From assembly GCA_036429605.1 (NCBI GenBank), contig CM071590.1:496001-560000 (forward strand): a stretch of DNA of 64,000 nucleotides. The letters run 5' to 3'. The first letter of the stretch is position 1. Each line of letters begins with the position of its first letter. A program made the position numbers and the translations under genes. This document shows positions 19,536 to 31,475 of the stretch, one piece after another. The notes beneath the pieces are model-generated. The model had not been told where the DNA came from. It did not search any database and saw only the letters and a program-made list of their open reading frames with translations. Origin of the DNA: Cladobotryum mycophilum. Its lineage: Eukaryota; Ascomycota; Sordariomycetes; Hypocreales; Hypocreaceae.

Positions 19536-22500
19536 TCACGCTTCTACTTCGGCCTGTCCAAAAGCACTGCGTTCCTCCGCCATCCACCTCGTCAGCAGCT
19601 CAACAACCCCTTCTTTTTCATGCTCAAACCTTGATTCCGCCCACCGCTTATCTTCGTTTGACAATGGCGCCTTGGCCGCTTCCATGGGGGTTTTAAACGT
19701 GCCGCATGTTACCACGACATCTTCAAATACCTTGCCTGGCAGGGCATCACTCGTCCCGCGATACTTTTTGGCCGTATCGAGTAGGTCCCTTTGTGTAGCG
19801 AGGATTCGCTCCAGGCAGTCCCTCCGGCCCCAGTACGCGGCCGCAATCACCACTGTACCGAAGCGGCCAACCGACAGTTGATCATTCAGAAAGTCCATAC
19901 GAACGTGATACAGCAGTCCACTCCTCAGCCTCTCGCGCACGCCATCGCAGTACTGGTCCAAGAGAACCATGAACGTCTCTGAACTTACGCCGCATACGGC
20001 TGCGACGAGAGCATTTCCGTAATCACCAGAGGTCAGTTCCCGGCTCAATTCGATGCGCCGGTTGCTTCTCCTCGGCATGTAGCCTATCCTGTCGACGAGA
20101 AGCGTGACGACCTCTGCGTTTTCTGGCGCTGGCATTACCGCCGCGGCAGCAAGTACACTGCCAAAAGTATCATACGACTTCCGTATTTCGTCTCTCTTCT
20201 TGCTTTTCGTCCACGCCAGAGCATGGAGCATCACCGTCGGTGTCATTTCGTCCTCAAGATCCGCGTTCGGGATGAGCTCGTTAAGCATGTCACTCACTGG
20301 CGTGCTGATATTCACTTCTGCAACGTTGATGAGGAAGTTGATGATGTCGACGGTACACTTGTGTTTCTCATGCGTCACTATGGCCCAGAGTACGGTGTCC
20401 GGTCCGTCAAAAAACACGCTTCTCAAATTCGACCTCTTCTCGCAGTCCCGCAGATCTTGCATCAGGCCAAGAGAGCCCACTTCAATAGCCCACCTCAAGA
20501 GCTGCAATCTGACTGTGAATGGCGACCTGGAAAGATCATATCTTTCATCCAAAACTAAGGCGATGGTGAGGGCCCTGGGACCTGATGCATACTGGGACCA
20601 CCGATCCAAGTTTAGCTCTTCCAATTTCTCCTCGGAAAGGGGCTGTTGCCCAGTCTCTCGTGGGAGCACCCTTGCAAGCTCGTTTGCGTCCCAGGAGCTA
20701 TCGATCTGAGGGAACATCAACTTAAAGACATCCAAGTAGACATCTCCATCATGCCCAAACGCCGATCTCGCCTGTTTGCGGAAGGAATAGTATCTATTCG
20801 TCAAATCCCTCCTCTTCAACTGCGGATTTCGAATCATCCATCGGAATTCCGACCGATAGAGCTCGCACATGGCCAACTCCGGGCGTCTTTTATTTGGCGT
20901 CATACTCAAATTGAGCAGCACCGTCAAGATCTTCTCGCTTTCTCGAAACTTCTTTTCCATCTTCATGGTCTCGGCTTGGGAAAGAGCCCAAGAGAGGAGT
21001 TGATGTTTAGAAAATAGGCCCTCGGGGAATAAGCTTGGAATGACCGTCATCAAAGCCTCCTGCTTGGTAGCAAGACCTTCTGACACGAGTATGTCCACCA
21101 GAGCATCGGCGTGTCCGCTCGTTGAGAGGGATAAGCTGTCGATTCTCTCATACTCCGAGGTTATGTTTGTAAACTTGAGGTTAGTCTTCACCAGAAGTGA
21201 AGCGAACCTGTTGACGAAGACGGCGAAAAGGTCTTGCGCCATCAGATGCAGCAAACTGCTCTCCGCGTCCGCAGAAAACATGTTGAGATCTGATGCCCCC
21301 ATGGATGAGCCTTCGGCTTGTTCCTTAATCATACAGAGTGCTGCCGGTATAGAAAGATTTCCCGGATGTTGGGCTTTGATACTTACGGCGAGGTGTGTTT
21401 CACTCGTAGGCCCTTGCAAAACCCACAATTTAAATATTAAATCAGCCTCGAACCATCTCTTCGTGTCGAAGACGAGTCTCTTCTTGGTGAAATACCTATT
21501 AAAATCATAAGACGGGCTTTTCTTTCTGAGAGCCCGCAGCCGTTCCTGCAAGGACCAGTGCCACAACGACAGAGTGGCCTCGAGAAGATTAGCATCCATT
21601 TTCCAGTTTCCATTTTGCTTGAGCATGGAGAAGCATAAAATATCTTTGGAGCCTTTTTCAGGGGAACAGCAGGTCAGTGTCCAGAGGATTGCGTCGTGTT
21701 CGTTTCTGTGCAGGCCCGGAAACACCTTGTTAGAGAAGATGTAGTCGGCGGACTTTTCTAGGACGGCTTTCAATTTCAGTGCCACCCTTCTGATTTCCGT
21801 CCCCCATGTTTGATCCGATGCTAGCAGGGGCTCGCTGGTCAATTGAGCCAGCCTCAGTCGAGTCCTCACCAACTTGGCACTCTCATTTGGTGAAATTTCA
21901 TCATCACCCCCATGGCCCAGCATCATGACTCGAGACATGTTGTGTTGGCCTTGGTTGAAAACAAATCCCGAACCGGAATAGTTCTCCATAAACTTGATTA
22001 ATTGATTGCATGCATGTTCCATCAGATGGTCGGGGATGATGGACATGGTTAATAGTCCGAGAAATCCATTTCGACTAAACCTGTAGGCGCTATTACTCAT
22101 GGGCGGTGTATTTCCAGTCTCGCAAAGCAGGTCAAAGTGTTCTTCAATAAAGAAGCCTGGGGTTACTCTCGTTAGTTGGTGGAATAATTTCTCATGGAAG
22201 TTAATAAAACTGAGCTCTCACCCTTATCCACTGTCTTGCCAGGGGTAAGACCATCGAGTTGTGAGATGTAAAAGGCCTGCCAGTCTAGCTCATGGTCCTC
22301 AACATGCTGTCCCAACTCCTGCAGCAAATTCTCGCGATCATCAAACTGGCTGCTTCGTATCATCGCGCGGATAAACGACATTATGAGCGTGCAGACCAAT
22401 GAGTAGAGCGAGATGCTTGGGTGCATCCCACGAAGCCCAATGAACTGGGCAGCCCATCCGAGCAGTGACAGAGCTACAGAAGTCCAGACGAGTATGTCGT

Positions 22501-23677
22501 TGGCAGAATCACTCTCTTTGGCGTCCTTTCTTTCTAGCTTCCAGGACGTAATGTACTCGCCACACTTCTTCACATGCGCAAATGCGTTGAAGCGCTGATC
22601 ACCAATGCGCTGAGCTGGTTGAAGCCAGAAAATGAGAGAGCCAGGCTCCTTTGCACAATCGACAAATCTCCTCTCCTCCGACTTGGTATCAATCAGCTTA
22701 GCCGACAAGGCCATCCCAGCCATGAGAAAAACGGTCCCAGAAACACCCAAGGTAAAGAAGGGCAGAATGTTCCCACCGACTCCTCCGGCGTAGAATTTGG
22801 AATGATACCAGGTGGCCCACGTAGCATAGAGGAAGAGGCTGGCCTGAACCAAGATGCCAAACACGGACGCTATCCACAGATTGATGATGGATAGCATGAG
22901 TCCTCGTCTGCCAATATTCAGTGAAGGATTCGGATGCGGCGCGAATTTGTCTCTTCTTTTTTGCTTCTCTATTGTCGTGCCCCACATCTGTAGTTCCGAG
23001 CCAAGATCTGGTTTCGCCTTTCTGAAGGGCCTGATATACCGCTCAATGGGACTCCAGATGGCATCACTAGACGCGACCTCTTCCCATTGACCAAAATTAG
23101 AAGCCTGGTAAAACTGCATCGCAAGCTTGCTTTCATTTGGTCGCAGTGGTCCAAGCACATCCTGCGGAAGTTCTATGCCGCATGTCGGTTCCTTTCTCAA
23201 ACTATTCCATGGGGTATCGAGGAATGAGGGGTAGAAGTCATCAGGATTGGGCTTTCGAAACATGAACTCGAGAATCTTTGGGCGTCCAAAGACTCGGCAG
23301 ATGCCCCCGTTGGACCATAGCTCGCACACGTCCTGGCTGGTGGAAGAGCACAGCTCAACTTCAGCCAGCGCATGAGGCTCCCTCGCCCGCCCGATGATGG
23401 ATTTCAGCGTTGAACTCCCCCGTACCCGTATCACTGAGACGACAGCCGTGAGAACCCCAAGGGGTGCCATGGCAAAGAGGACATAGTCCAAGGAAGTAGT
23501 CGATTCCGTAAGAAACTGCTTTGTGACTTGCTCTCCAAAGAGGGAGATGATGGGCGCCAGATCCGACGCAAAGTTGTTGGCGAAATTATCCCAGAACTCG
23601 CTCGAGTTTGTGTTTTGGAACAAGGCCGCCGCGGGGACGGCCATGGACAGTAAGAGGTAGAGGCATTGACGCGACAT
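19536..23677 (-). CDS. Membrane-anchored ankyrin-type fungal protein
   Basis: Two large open parts, 23677-about 22222 and about 22157-19536, probably form one gene of about 1,355 residues. The first part has a hydrophobic leader (MSRQCLYLLLSMAVPAAALF) and several membrane segments (SLDYVLFAMAPLGVLTAVVSVI, IINLWIASVFGILVQASLFL, DILVWTSVALSLLGWAAQFI). The second is a long soluble region with ankyrin-like GDYGNALVAA near the end. The intron branch (CTAAC) and acceptor (CCAG at 22158) are clear. The consensus donor GTGAGA (22221) puts exon 2 out of frame, while a weaker GTGGAT donor (22231) keeps it in frame. Two separate proteins are the alternative. Function is unknown. Confidence 0.62.
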
Positions 23678-24456
23678 GGTGAGAATTGGGGACCCATGAA
23701 GGGGTTAAAACAACAAGTCTTTTATTTGAGCCGCATTGATGTGAGCTGCAGTGATTGCTTCCGCGAGAGCGGCTTGTTGACTATTCGAGGTGGTGGTGAT
23801 GCAACCTTGACTCTGTCAGCCATTTGTTGAATATCTTCGGAATTTCGTCCCGTCAGCGAGGATTGGTTCTGGTTTCATGCAAGGTGGACCTGCTGAAAGA
23901 TCGACTAGTCGTAAGATGCCAGCAGCAGCGGTATGTATGCATGCTACGATTATAAGCAGCGTGCATGAAGCTAGGCGTAACAGGACAGCCCATTCTGAGG
24001 CAGACACGTGAACCTCGCGACCTAACTTTGCGACTCGCCCTCAACCACTAACAAACCAATTCCCAAGAAAGCCAATGCATTTTCAATCTATATATAACAA
24101 AGATAGATAAAAATATCCAAGAATATGTCCCACCAGATCTGGGTATCGCAAAAAAAGACAAAAAAGAAAAGGACAAAAAGAACCAGCAAAGAACAACCCA
24201 AACTCATGACACATACATGCATGCATACTAGATGATCCCAACAGCCCAACCCCATCCATCCCACGCTTCACCAAAACGTACATAGATGCCAACCTATTTT
24301 TCATCATCCCATGTAAATGCTATGCAAAGAAAGGAGAAGAGAAGAGAAGAAGAAAAGAAGAAGAGAAACAACAAAATGACTCCAAAATGCAACCCAGATA
24401 AAACAGCCCACAGAAGAAAGACAAAAAATACAACCCCCTCATCACAGATTTTTTTT
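23678..24456. other. Intergenic, no gene seen
   Basis: This separates two - strand genes: the promoter side of the ankyrin-type gene and the 3' side of the cyclin gene. It contains an A/G-rich stretch near 24315-24430. No coding or RNA feature was recognised. Confidence 0.5.
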
Positions 24457-25806
24457 TCACGGACCCCAGTGTGTTGTTGTTGTTGTTGTTGTTATCTCCC
24501 TCGGCTTCCTCTCCAGCCTCAGCGCCGGCACCTCCATCCCATCAATCATCTGCTGCACCCTCCCGTCCCTCAGCGTCTCCCAATGCCTCCTCAGCACCTC
24601 CTCCCCGACCACGAGCTCAAAGCCCGCCAGGAAGCAGAAACTAATCTCCAGCCTCGCCAGCTCCACCTCGCTCACGCCGCCCACTTTGGCAATCTTGGTG
24701 TGCGGGTACGAAAGGTCCTCGAGGGCCTTCATGGCAACGCGCAGGCCGGCGAGGACGAGGCGGTGGGCGTTTCGTCGGGTCACGGGTATGGCGCGCTCCT
24801 CGACGGCGAGGCGGTGAATGTACAGCGACGTGGCGAGGTAGACGGCCGTGCTCATGGGGCAGAACTGGTGTAGGCGCAACAGGTACTGGTTCACCGAGAT
24901 GGGCGGCTCGTTCTTGCTGTAGAATTTCCGAGTAATGGCCCCGTGCTGGAGGTTGATGGGCTGCGAGTCGGACCCGACGATGATGTACGGCTCCGAGTGT
25001 GGTGGCTGTTGTTGTTGATTTTGATGGGGCATCGCGTCTTGGAACTGGTCCGTCTCGTGTTTGAGGCGCACGCCGTCGATGGTGGTCTGCGGTGATGTCG
25101 AGGCGAGTGTGGCTTCCTGCTGGGCTATGAGCTGGGTGGACATGGACACACTGTACGCTTGGAGATTGTTCATGCCTACCGCTGACCCATTGCTTTCCTG
25201 TTGCTGCTGCTGCTGCTGCTCCCATTGTTGTCTCTGCTGTTGTTCCTGTTCCTCTCGTTCTCGTTGCTGTCGCTGCTGTTCCTGTTCCTGTTGTTGTCTC
25301 TTCCTTTCCTCTTCCTCCTCTTTCAAGACTTGCGCGCGCAACCTCGCCAGATTCTTCTCCGAGTGCGACCTCGCGATATTCACCTTTTCGGCCTGCATGT
25401 TGCTCATCTGCGGGTACGTGGGCGTCTTGGGCGGCGGGGTAGGAGGGATATCGCCGGTGATGCGCACCAGCAGCTCGACGCTGGCGCTGAGGAGTTGGAG
25501 CGCATCGGCGGGCGACAGCTTGAACAGGTCCGACTTCTCATCGTTGCTGTTTCCGTTACCGTTACCGTTGCCATTGCTGTCGACGACGATGGAGAGTCGC
25601 GGGTCCGAGGATGGGATGGGCGGTGGTGGCGGATCATGCGGGGGAGTTGGAGTGGGATCTTCTGGGTTATACTGCAATTGCGTTGTGGTGGTGGTGCTGG
25701 TGGTCATGATGGTGGTGGTAGTGGTAGTAGTGGTAGTAGTTGAGGAGGAGGAGGAAACGTGTTCAGACATGGATGGCTTTTGTTTGGGAGTTGAGAGAGC
25801 ACTCAA
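24457..25806 (-). CDS. Pho80-like cyclin with polyglutamine
   Basis: A single-exon, 449-residue protein. The C-terminal third is a Pho80/PREG-type cyclin box (NQYLLRLHQFCPMSTAVYLA, then LVLAGLRVAMKALEDLSYPH and VSEVELARLEISFCFLAGFE). Such cyclins pair with a Pho85-type kinase to control phosphate and nutrient responses in the nucleus and cytoplasm. The N-terminal two thirds is low complexity, with Thr runs, a Gly/Asn run and a long Gln/Arg/Glu stretch encoded by CAG-rich repeats near 25200-25310. The C-terminus also has a Thr run. The start could instead be the Met 12 codons downstream. A Pcl6/Pcl7-type role is equally possible. Confidence 0.82.
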   Translation of the reverse strand: MSALSTPKQKPSMSEHVSSSSSTTTTTTTTTTIMTTSTTTTTQLQYNPEDPTPTPPHDPPPPPIPSSDPRLSIVVDSNGNGNGNGNSNDEKSDLFKLSPADALQLLSASVELLVRITGDIPPTPPPKTPTYPQMSNMQAEKVNIARSHSEKNLARLRAQVLKEEEEERKRQQQEQEQQRQQREREEQEQQQRQQWEQQQQQQQESNGSAVGMNNLQAYSVSMSTQLIAQQEATLASTSPQTTIDGVRLKHETDQFQDAMPHQNQQQQPPHSEPYIIVGSDSQPINLQHGAITRKFYSKNEPPISVNQYLLRLHQFCPMSTAVYLATSLYIHRLAVEERAIPVTRRNAHRLVLAGLRVAMKALEDLSYPHTKIAKVGGVSEVELARLEISFCFLAGFELVVGEEVLRRHWETLRDGRVQQMIDGMEVPALRLERKPREITTTTTTTHWGP

Positions 25807-27549
25807 AGCTCGTGGGCTTTGTGCTGCTTTTGGAACGCAAACGCAATTGAGAGGAAGAGAAGAAGAAGAAATAATATGGCACGAGGTACACTCCCGTAAT
25901 CGTGTTGGTGTAGTAGTAGATTCGGCCCGGAGTTCAGGAGAGACGGAGGATCAATGCACGGATACCAGCGCAGCGCAGCAATAGAATGATTTTTTTTTGG
26001 CCCAGAAAGGAAAACGTCGGTGGCCAACTATCATGACCTCCCTATTCATACTCTCTTTCCCTCTCTCTTGCATGCTCCCTCCATCAACGTCAATGATATT
26101 TTGACAAGGTCTGCTAGTCCCTGCAATGCAATGCAATGCCAAAAAAAAACAGTTACCAAAAACAGGTTATGCCGTCGACCAAGCCCAGACACTAAGACTC
26201 TACTACTATCTCTCTCATTTTTTCTCTTCTCTCTTCGCCCCCCTCGTGATCGATTTCAGTCGCGGAGCTAATTATAACATATTAGGCATGGCATGCGACT
26301 AGGGGGAGAGCAGCGAAATGCAACAGACACGGGAAGGGAAGGAATCGCATGCATGAATAATAAAAGGAAAAGAAGAAGAAAAAGGGATCCTTCCTTGGCT
26401 TTGAATGGAGGGGACCCCTGGACTGCTACTGTATGGCAACTCATTTCTGACTCGGGTCTTTTTTTTTCTTCTTTTCCTTTTCCTTTTCCTTCTTCTCCCT
26501 CTCCGGGTTCCTAATTTGGATCAAAAAGTGGCCCTAAAGAAAATGCAAGTAAAGTCGTCAGAGGACCCTCAAGCCCTGTAACAACAATGCCAACGGGTTT
26601 CAGAACCGGTAAGCCACTCATGCAATCTGCACGTCTTGAATCGTATTTGATGATAAAGATACCGCCTCAGTACTCGGTTCTGTCTTACACCTATTATTAC
26701 TTCACTACCAAGGTACCTACAGCCAACTTGTACCCTCAACTCCTCTCTCCCCTCTCTCCTCTCCCCCTCTCTCTCAATATCATCAAGTGGGGAGACCTCG
26801 CACACATACACGCCACTTCGGCTAGCTCACCCCTCCCTCTCCCTCTCTCTCTCCAAGACCATGTCATCCGGCCGCCATGCACAGTAAATGCAAGATGCTG
26901 CATTGCATAACTTGCCCCAAATCCAGTTGGTTCTAGACCGTCAACCAACATGCTCTGGTGGCGTCAAGGTAACCAAAGCACGCAAGCAGCAAATATTGGT
27001 TGGATATATCGATATTGGTACGCAGTCGACGCACACAATATCGTGTCCCTTTAATTGATTGATGGCATGTTGGATTCCGTGTCAATGGCTCTAGAAAGAA
27101 AAGACTAAAGACGCAATTCTGTATCAATTTACCCCATGTTGCATTCATTGCATTGTATACTTACTTGTAGTAATTAAATGGGGTCATGCTTCTCGGTTCT
27201 CTTATTCCGTGAGCCCTCCCTCCAATTAGGCACAATCCAACATGCATCCATCCCCCAATTAACCCCACGCTGATAGACACGACCCAGTCAATACTACTCC
27301 GTATTCCGTATCATCTTCCATTTTGAGAAATCCATATCAAATGCCTCTCCTCGCTATCAAGTCTCGCAATCTCTTGCATCGTCAATCGCCGCGATAAATT
27401 GGTTTCACCTACAGCAATACGAACTCCCATCGGCTCCAAACAGGCAGCTCATACCGCAGCTTCAATCAAACACGCTTGAATATGTATTCGTCTATGTATT
27501 TACATGGCGCAAGGTCTACATCGTCGCCTCGAGACCCCAACTGCCCAAT
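25807..27549. other. Long intergenic region, no gene seen
   Basis: About 1.7 kb between the cyclin promoter and the 3' end of the ThDP enzyme gene. It holds pyrimidine-rich tracts (near 26220, 26460-26510 and 26740-26860). No plausible protein or RNA gene was recognised. Confidence 0.5.
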
Positions 27550-29700
27550 CTAGCATCCCGAGACAACGTTGCAGTCAACAACTGCCGACTGTCCAGCCTG
27601 TACATTTGCGATTGCCTTTTTGAGAACCTCCTCCAGCTCTGATGTGTTCCCAACCTTGGCAGCAAAGAGGTTGCCGTCAGTCGCCGCCTTGGCAATTCCA
27701 CCATAATCCGGTGAAGGGTCAAATGAAATGTTAATCTCCTCGTTACTGGCCTTGGAGCCAAGTCCATCAGGGTGAACCAGCAGCAATGACCTGCGAGGGG
27801 CGTTCCAACCTAGATTATAACGTTAGCATTAGATAGAAATGAGCTTGGTCTGTTCCCCACTTACCCTTATTGTTGAGGACAATGGTCAAGACAGGGATGT
27901 TGTATCGTCTTGAAATCCAGTACACACTTCCAGGTACTGTGAAGAGGAATGTGCCGTCTCCGACAATCTGCACCACAAACTTGCCCTTTCCTTGGTTCTC
28001 AAGATCAGTGGCCAGTTTGATTCCCAGTGCGCCACCACCGGACCATCCCAAACCACCTCCACCACAGTTAATCCATGATCCAGGCAGCGTCGGCTGGATG
28101 TTGTCATGTACAAAAAGTGTGTTTGTTACAGCCTCAACAGCCCAAAGAGTATCATCTGGGCAAAGCTTCTTCAGTGTCCGGGAGAGATGGCCTGTTCCAA
28201 AAGTTCCGTCGGGAAGAGGCTCGGCAGCCTTGGCAATCTTGTCGAGCCGTGCCTGGTGGTCCTGCTTGCGCTTCTCCGCAATCTGGGCAAAATCTTGAGC
28301 CTGCAGCTTCTTTACATTCTCTCCAGTCTTCAGGTTCTCGATTAGCTGCTCGACCGAAGCCTGTGCATCGGCGCGGAACCGGGCCTGGGCTTCAATGTAG
28401 AAAGTGGGCATCTGCTGCTTGAGTGGGTCGACGTCGATATGGAAGACCTTGGCGTTCGGGTTTGGCTTGATACGATTCGGAATCCATGGCACATCTGCAT
28501 CAATTACAAGGATTACATCGGCATCGGGAATCGACTCCTCACCACCATAGTTGAGTCCGAGGCAGGCGGGGTGATCGTATGGGAAGCTCATCTCTTGGCC
28601 ACCTACGTCCACCACCCTCAAGTTGGGGAGTAAATTAGCGAGCTCGACCAGAGTACCAGGCATTTCATGGTTTCTGCCACTGTAGGCTGTGAAGATCATC
28701 GGTCGCTTGGCACCGGCGAGAGCATCTGCAATCTGCGCCGCGGCCTTCTTGGGTAGACCGCCAAGCTGCACGGGATCCCAGTCCTCTTGTTTCAGAGTGT
28801 AGGGTTCAATCTCAGCCTCCATGATCTCACGCGCACCGTACAGATATACGGGGCCCTGGGGATCTGACTTGGCCCATTGCAAAGCGCGATTGACCATCTG
28901 CTTGACGTTGGAACCAGTCTTAATCTCGCCAGTGTAGCGGCAGTACTGCGCGACAATTTGCTTCTGGTCGGGTACATCCTGGATCCAGTGGATGTACTCA
29001 GTACGGGTACCACGGTGTTCGCCTTCGAGGGTGAATGGCGATAGACCAGCAAAGACGAGAACAGGGGCGCGACCAGTTGATGAGTTGTGGACAGCGGCTC
29101 CAAGACCCTGAGTACCGACATCGACATGAACAATAACACACTGTGGTTTGTTTGTCAAGCGAGCATAGCCGTCCGCCATTGACATGGCCACCATCTAATC
29201 ATAGTGTTAGCATTTGGAGAAAACACAAATACTCAGGTATGGAAACCCACCTCATTGGGACAGGTGATCATCTTGGGAAATCTGCCTGGCCTTTCCCGCT
29301 GACCCTTGACCATGGCTTCAATGATACTGGGGTGGTCAGAACCCAAATTCACGAAACAGTGTGTGACACCTGCATCCCACAGAGCCTCAAAAAAGCCTGA
29401 TGACGCTGTATACATGTTTTGATAGTCGGGCTTTTCCAACGCCTTGGTTGACGCTTGTCTTGTGAGGCTGGCCGAGAGAGCAGCTGTAGGGATGGCCAAC
29501 TTATTGACGAGACTCAAGCCAGAAGATGCTGGAGAGGTGACTGCAGGGCGTCGTGTAGAGGATATACTAGATGAGCGTGCCGGTGACGGAGCGGTGCTGC
29601 GCGTGCTATACGACAATGAAGCAGTGCCGACTGCAGGTGCCGCGATGCGCGACCTCCACATTGTCGACAGTGAAAGTCCGGGCCGCTGAAGCAACGCCAT
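27550..29700 (-). CDS. Mitochondrial ThDP-dependent acetolactate synthase-like enzyme
   Basis: Exons are 29700-29251, 29194-27865 and 27809-27550, giving 679 residues. Introns (56 and 55 bases) use GTGGGT and GTAAGT donors with TAG acceptors, and the second has a clear CTAAC branch. The Ser/Arg-rich N-terminus, poor in acid residues, suggests mitochondrial import. The ThDP fold shows the catalytic Glu region (TCPNE at the exon 1 end), a central FAD/nucleotide-type domain and the ThDP motif GDGTFL ... NNKG near residue 562. Family members decarboxylate 2-oxo acids or make acetolactate. Substrate cannot be set from sequence: an acetolactate synthase paralog, benzoylformate decarboxylase-like and 2-hydroxyacyl-CoA lyase-like roles all remain open. 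Confidence 0.85.
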
Positions 29701-31475
29701 GTTGTGGGGGTTCTGATTGCTGGGTAGGGGTTAGCGCATTAATCTTGGACATCCATTCAGGGCAACTTGTTGCGTGTATGTAGGGAAGTGGGTGTATGGG
29801 GATTGGTCAATGGGAGATGCTGATGGGAATAAGAGGGGTTCCAATCTCGGAATCGGCAGATGGTTCGGAACGCGGGGAGGAGAGAAGAAGTTGGACTGGG
29901 CCGCCATAGTAAAGTAAAGGAGTGGCAAGGAGAGGACAATACGACGTAAAGAGGAGGTTTAGGTATTGGTGGGTCAATTCCACATACTCAAGGTTGTAAG
30001 GAAACTTTGTCCGCGGCAGAGCAAGTCTGTCCGTGCCGGGTTACTGTCGGGATATTTCGAGCTTCCTGTATACGAAGATTGGGCGGAGTATTAGACGGTT
30101 GGTAATGGCTAGATGGCTCTGGGATAGAGGCTGTGAAGAGAGGAATGGGTGGTTCGAGAGCGAAGAGATGGAGGTCGAGAGGTTATCGTGAAAGGTGGAA
30201 GGATGGATGAGGTGGTGATGTTGGTGGAAGGAACAAAGAAAGATGCGGTGGACCCTGAAATGATATCTGTCAATGGAGGGGATGCAACTAAGACGAAATC
30301 ATTAGGTACGTACTTGTACTTATATCAGGGCATCAACAAATCAAAAAGCAAGGGCTCATGCCATTTGCATATCATTACATACATATTAGCTTAGCTGTTT
30401 ACTCTAGAGCCACGATGCCAACACGTTATTCCTCTTCAGAGGTCTGTGTTCCCCAGTCGGGCCTCACCCACAGGCACCTCGTGATGCAAGCTGGTCCCTC
30501 CTTTATCTCATTATCTTGGAAGAGTCGGGTGCTTTGTGCCGAGACTGGCCGTCAGTTATGGCCAATCAGCACTGTAATATAGGGGCAATTGGCGGGGAGC
30601 TTCAGCGTGTCGCCTCAGCAATGGGGGGAACCGCTTATGCGGGGTAGTGGGGGTGAGAGGGGTCCACTATTGGGCGGGAGGAGATTGGGAACCTCTGAAT
30701 TCCAGATCTCCATATTGGCTTCCCAGGTATACCTAGTTAATAACATTGACATGAATGACATGAATAAGATGAAGGGCGTGATCGAATTAATTTATGCATA
30801 TAATTTCCTATATTTCTCGGAAATAAGTTTCTGAGATAATACCGATAAATCAAGGCATGCTCTGTAGTGCTGAGCTGTGGCAGTTGTTTACACAGAGTAC
30901 AGCCCGTAATTACGACTACCATACCTACCCAGGTGCTATTAGTAACAACTTGGAACTCCCCCGTGTGTAGCCGCGGGGCTCCCTCCCGCCCACCGCAACT
31001 TCCGCCGGCCCCGGCCGTTGCTTCCATAGCGGAATTCATCAAGCGTGGACCCTGACCCGATTCCAGCTCCGACCCCGGACCGACTGTTGCCGCCTCCATC
31101 AGCCGAGAACCAGGACCATCATCTCCATGCCGCCCTCTTGATACTGCCCGGACAAAGGGACAGGCAGCTTTGTCCGCAGGTGTCTTCTGCTTCCATATCT
31201 CTTCTAGAGATGCTAACCTCCTGATGGTGTGGATGCCCAATACAAACCGACCTCGAGATCGATTACTTGATCACCATGTCAAGGGAGGATACACATCAAA
31301 GAGGTCTTGCGAATAAACACAATTTGCTATGCTTGGATTCTCGTCATTACAAGGATATAAACCATTCCCATTTCCCATGATTGCCATCATTTCCCTTCAT
31401 CGTTTCTCATAATTATCCTCATTACCAAAGACGTGAGAACCAGGACCCTTGCTTGCTTGCTTTGCTTTGCTTTGC
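29701..31475. other. Intergenic, no gene seen
   Basis: This holds the promoter region of the ThDP enzyme gene and the 3' side of the oxidase gene. Open stretches on the - strand at 30737-31240 are low-complexity Gly/Arg-rich and look like chance. Confidence 0.5.

Noticed and set aside
20104..20709. A 201-codon + strand frame opposite the ankyrin-type gene
   Set aside because: Shadow of the long - strand frame.
25061..25984. A 307-codon + strand frame rich in Cys, Ser and Val
   Set aside because: Produced by reading the CAG/Thr repeats of the cyclin gene on the wrong strand.
30737..31240. A 167-codon - strand frame
   Set aside because: Low-complexity Gly/Arg-rich sequence in intergenic DNA with no domain.
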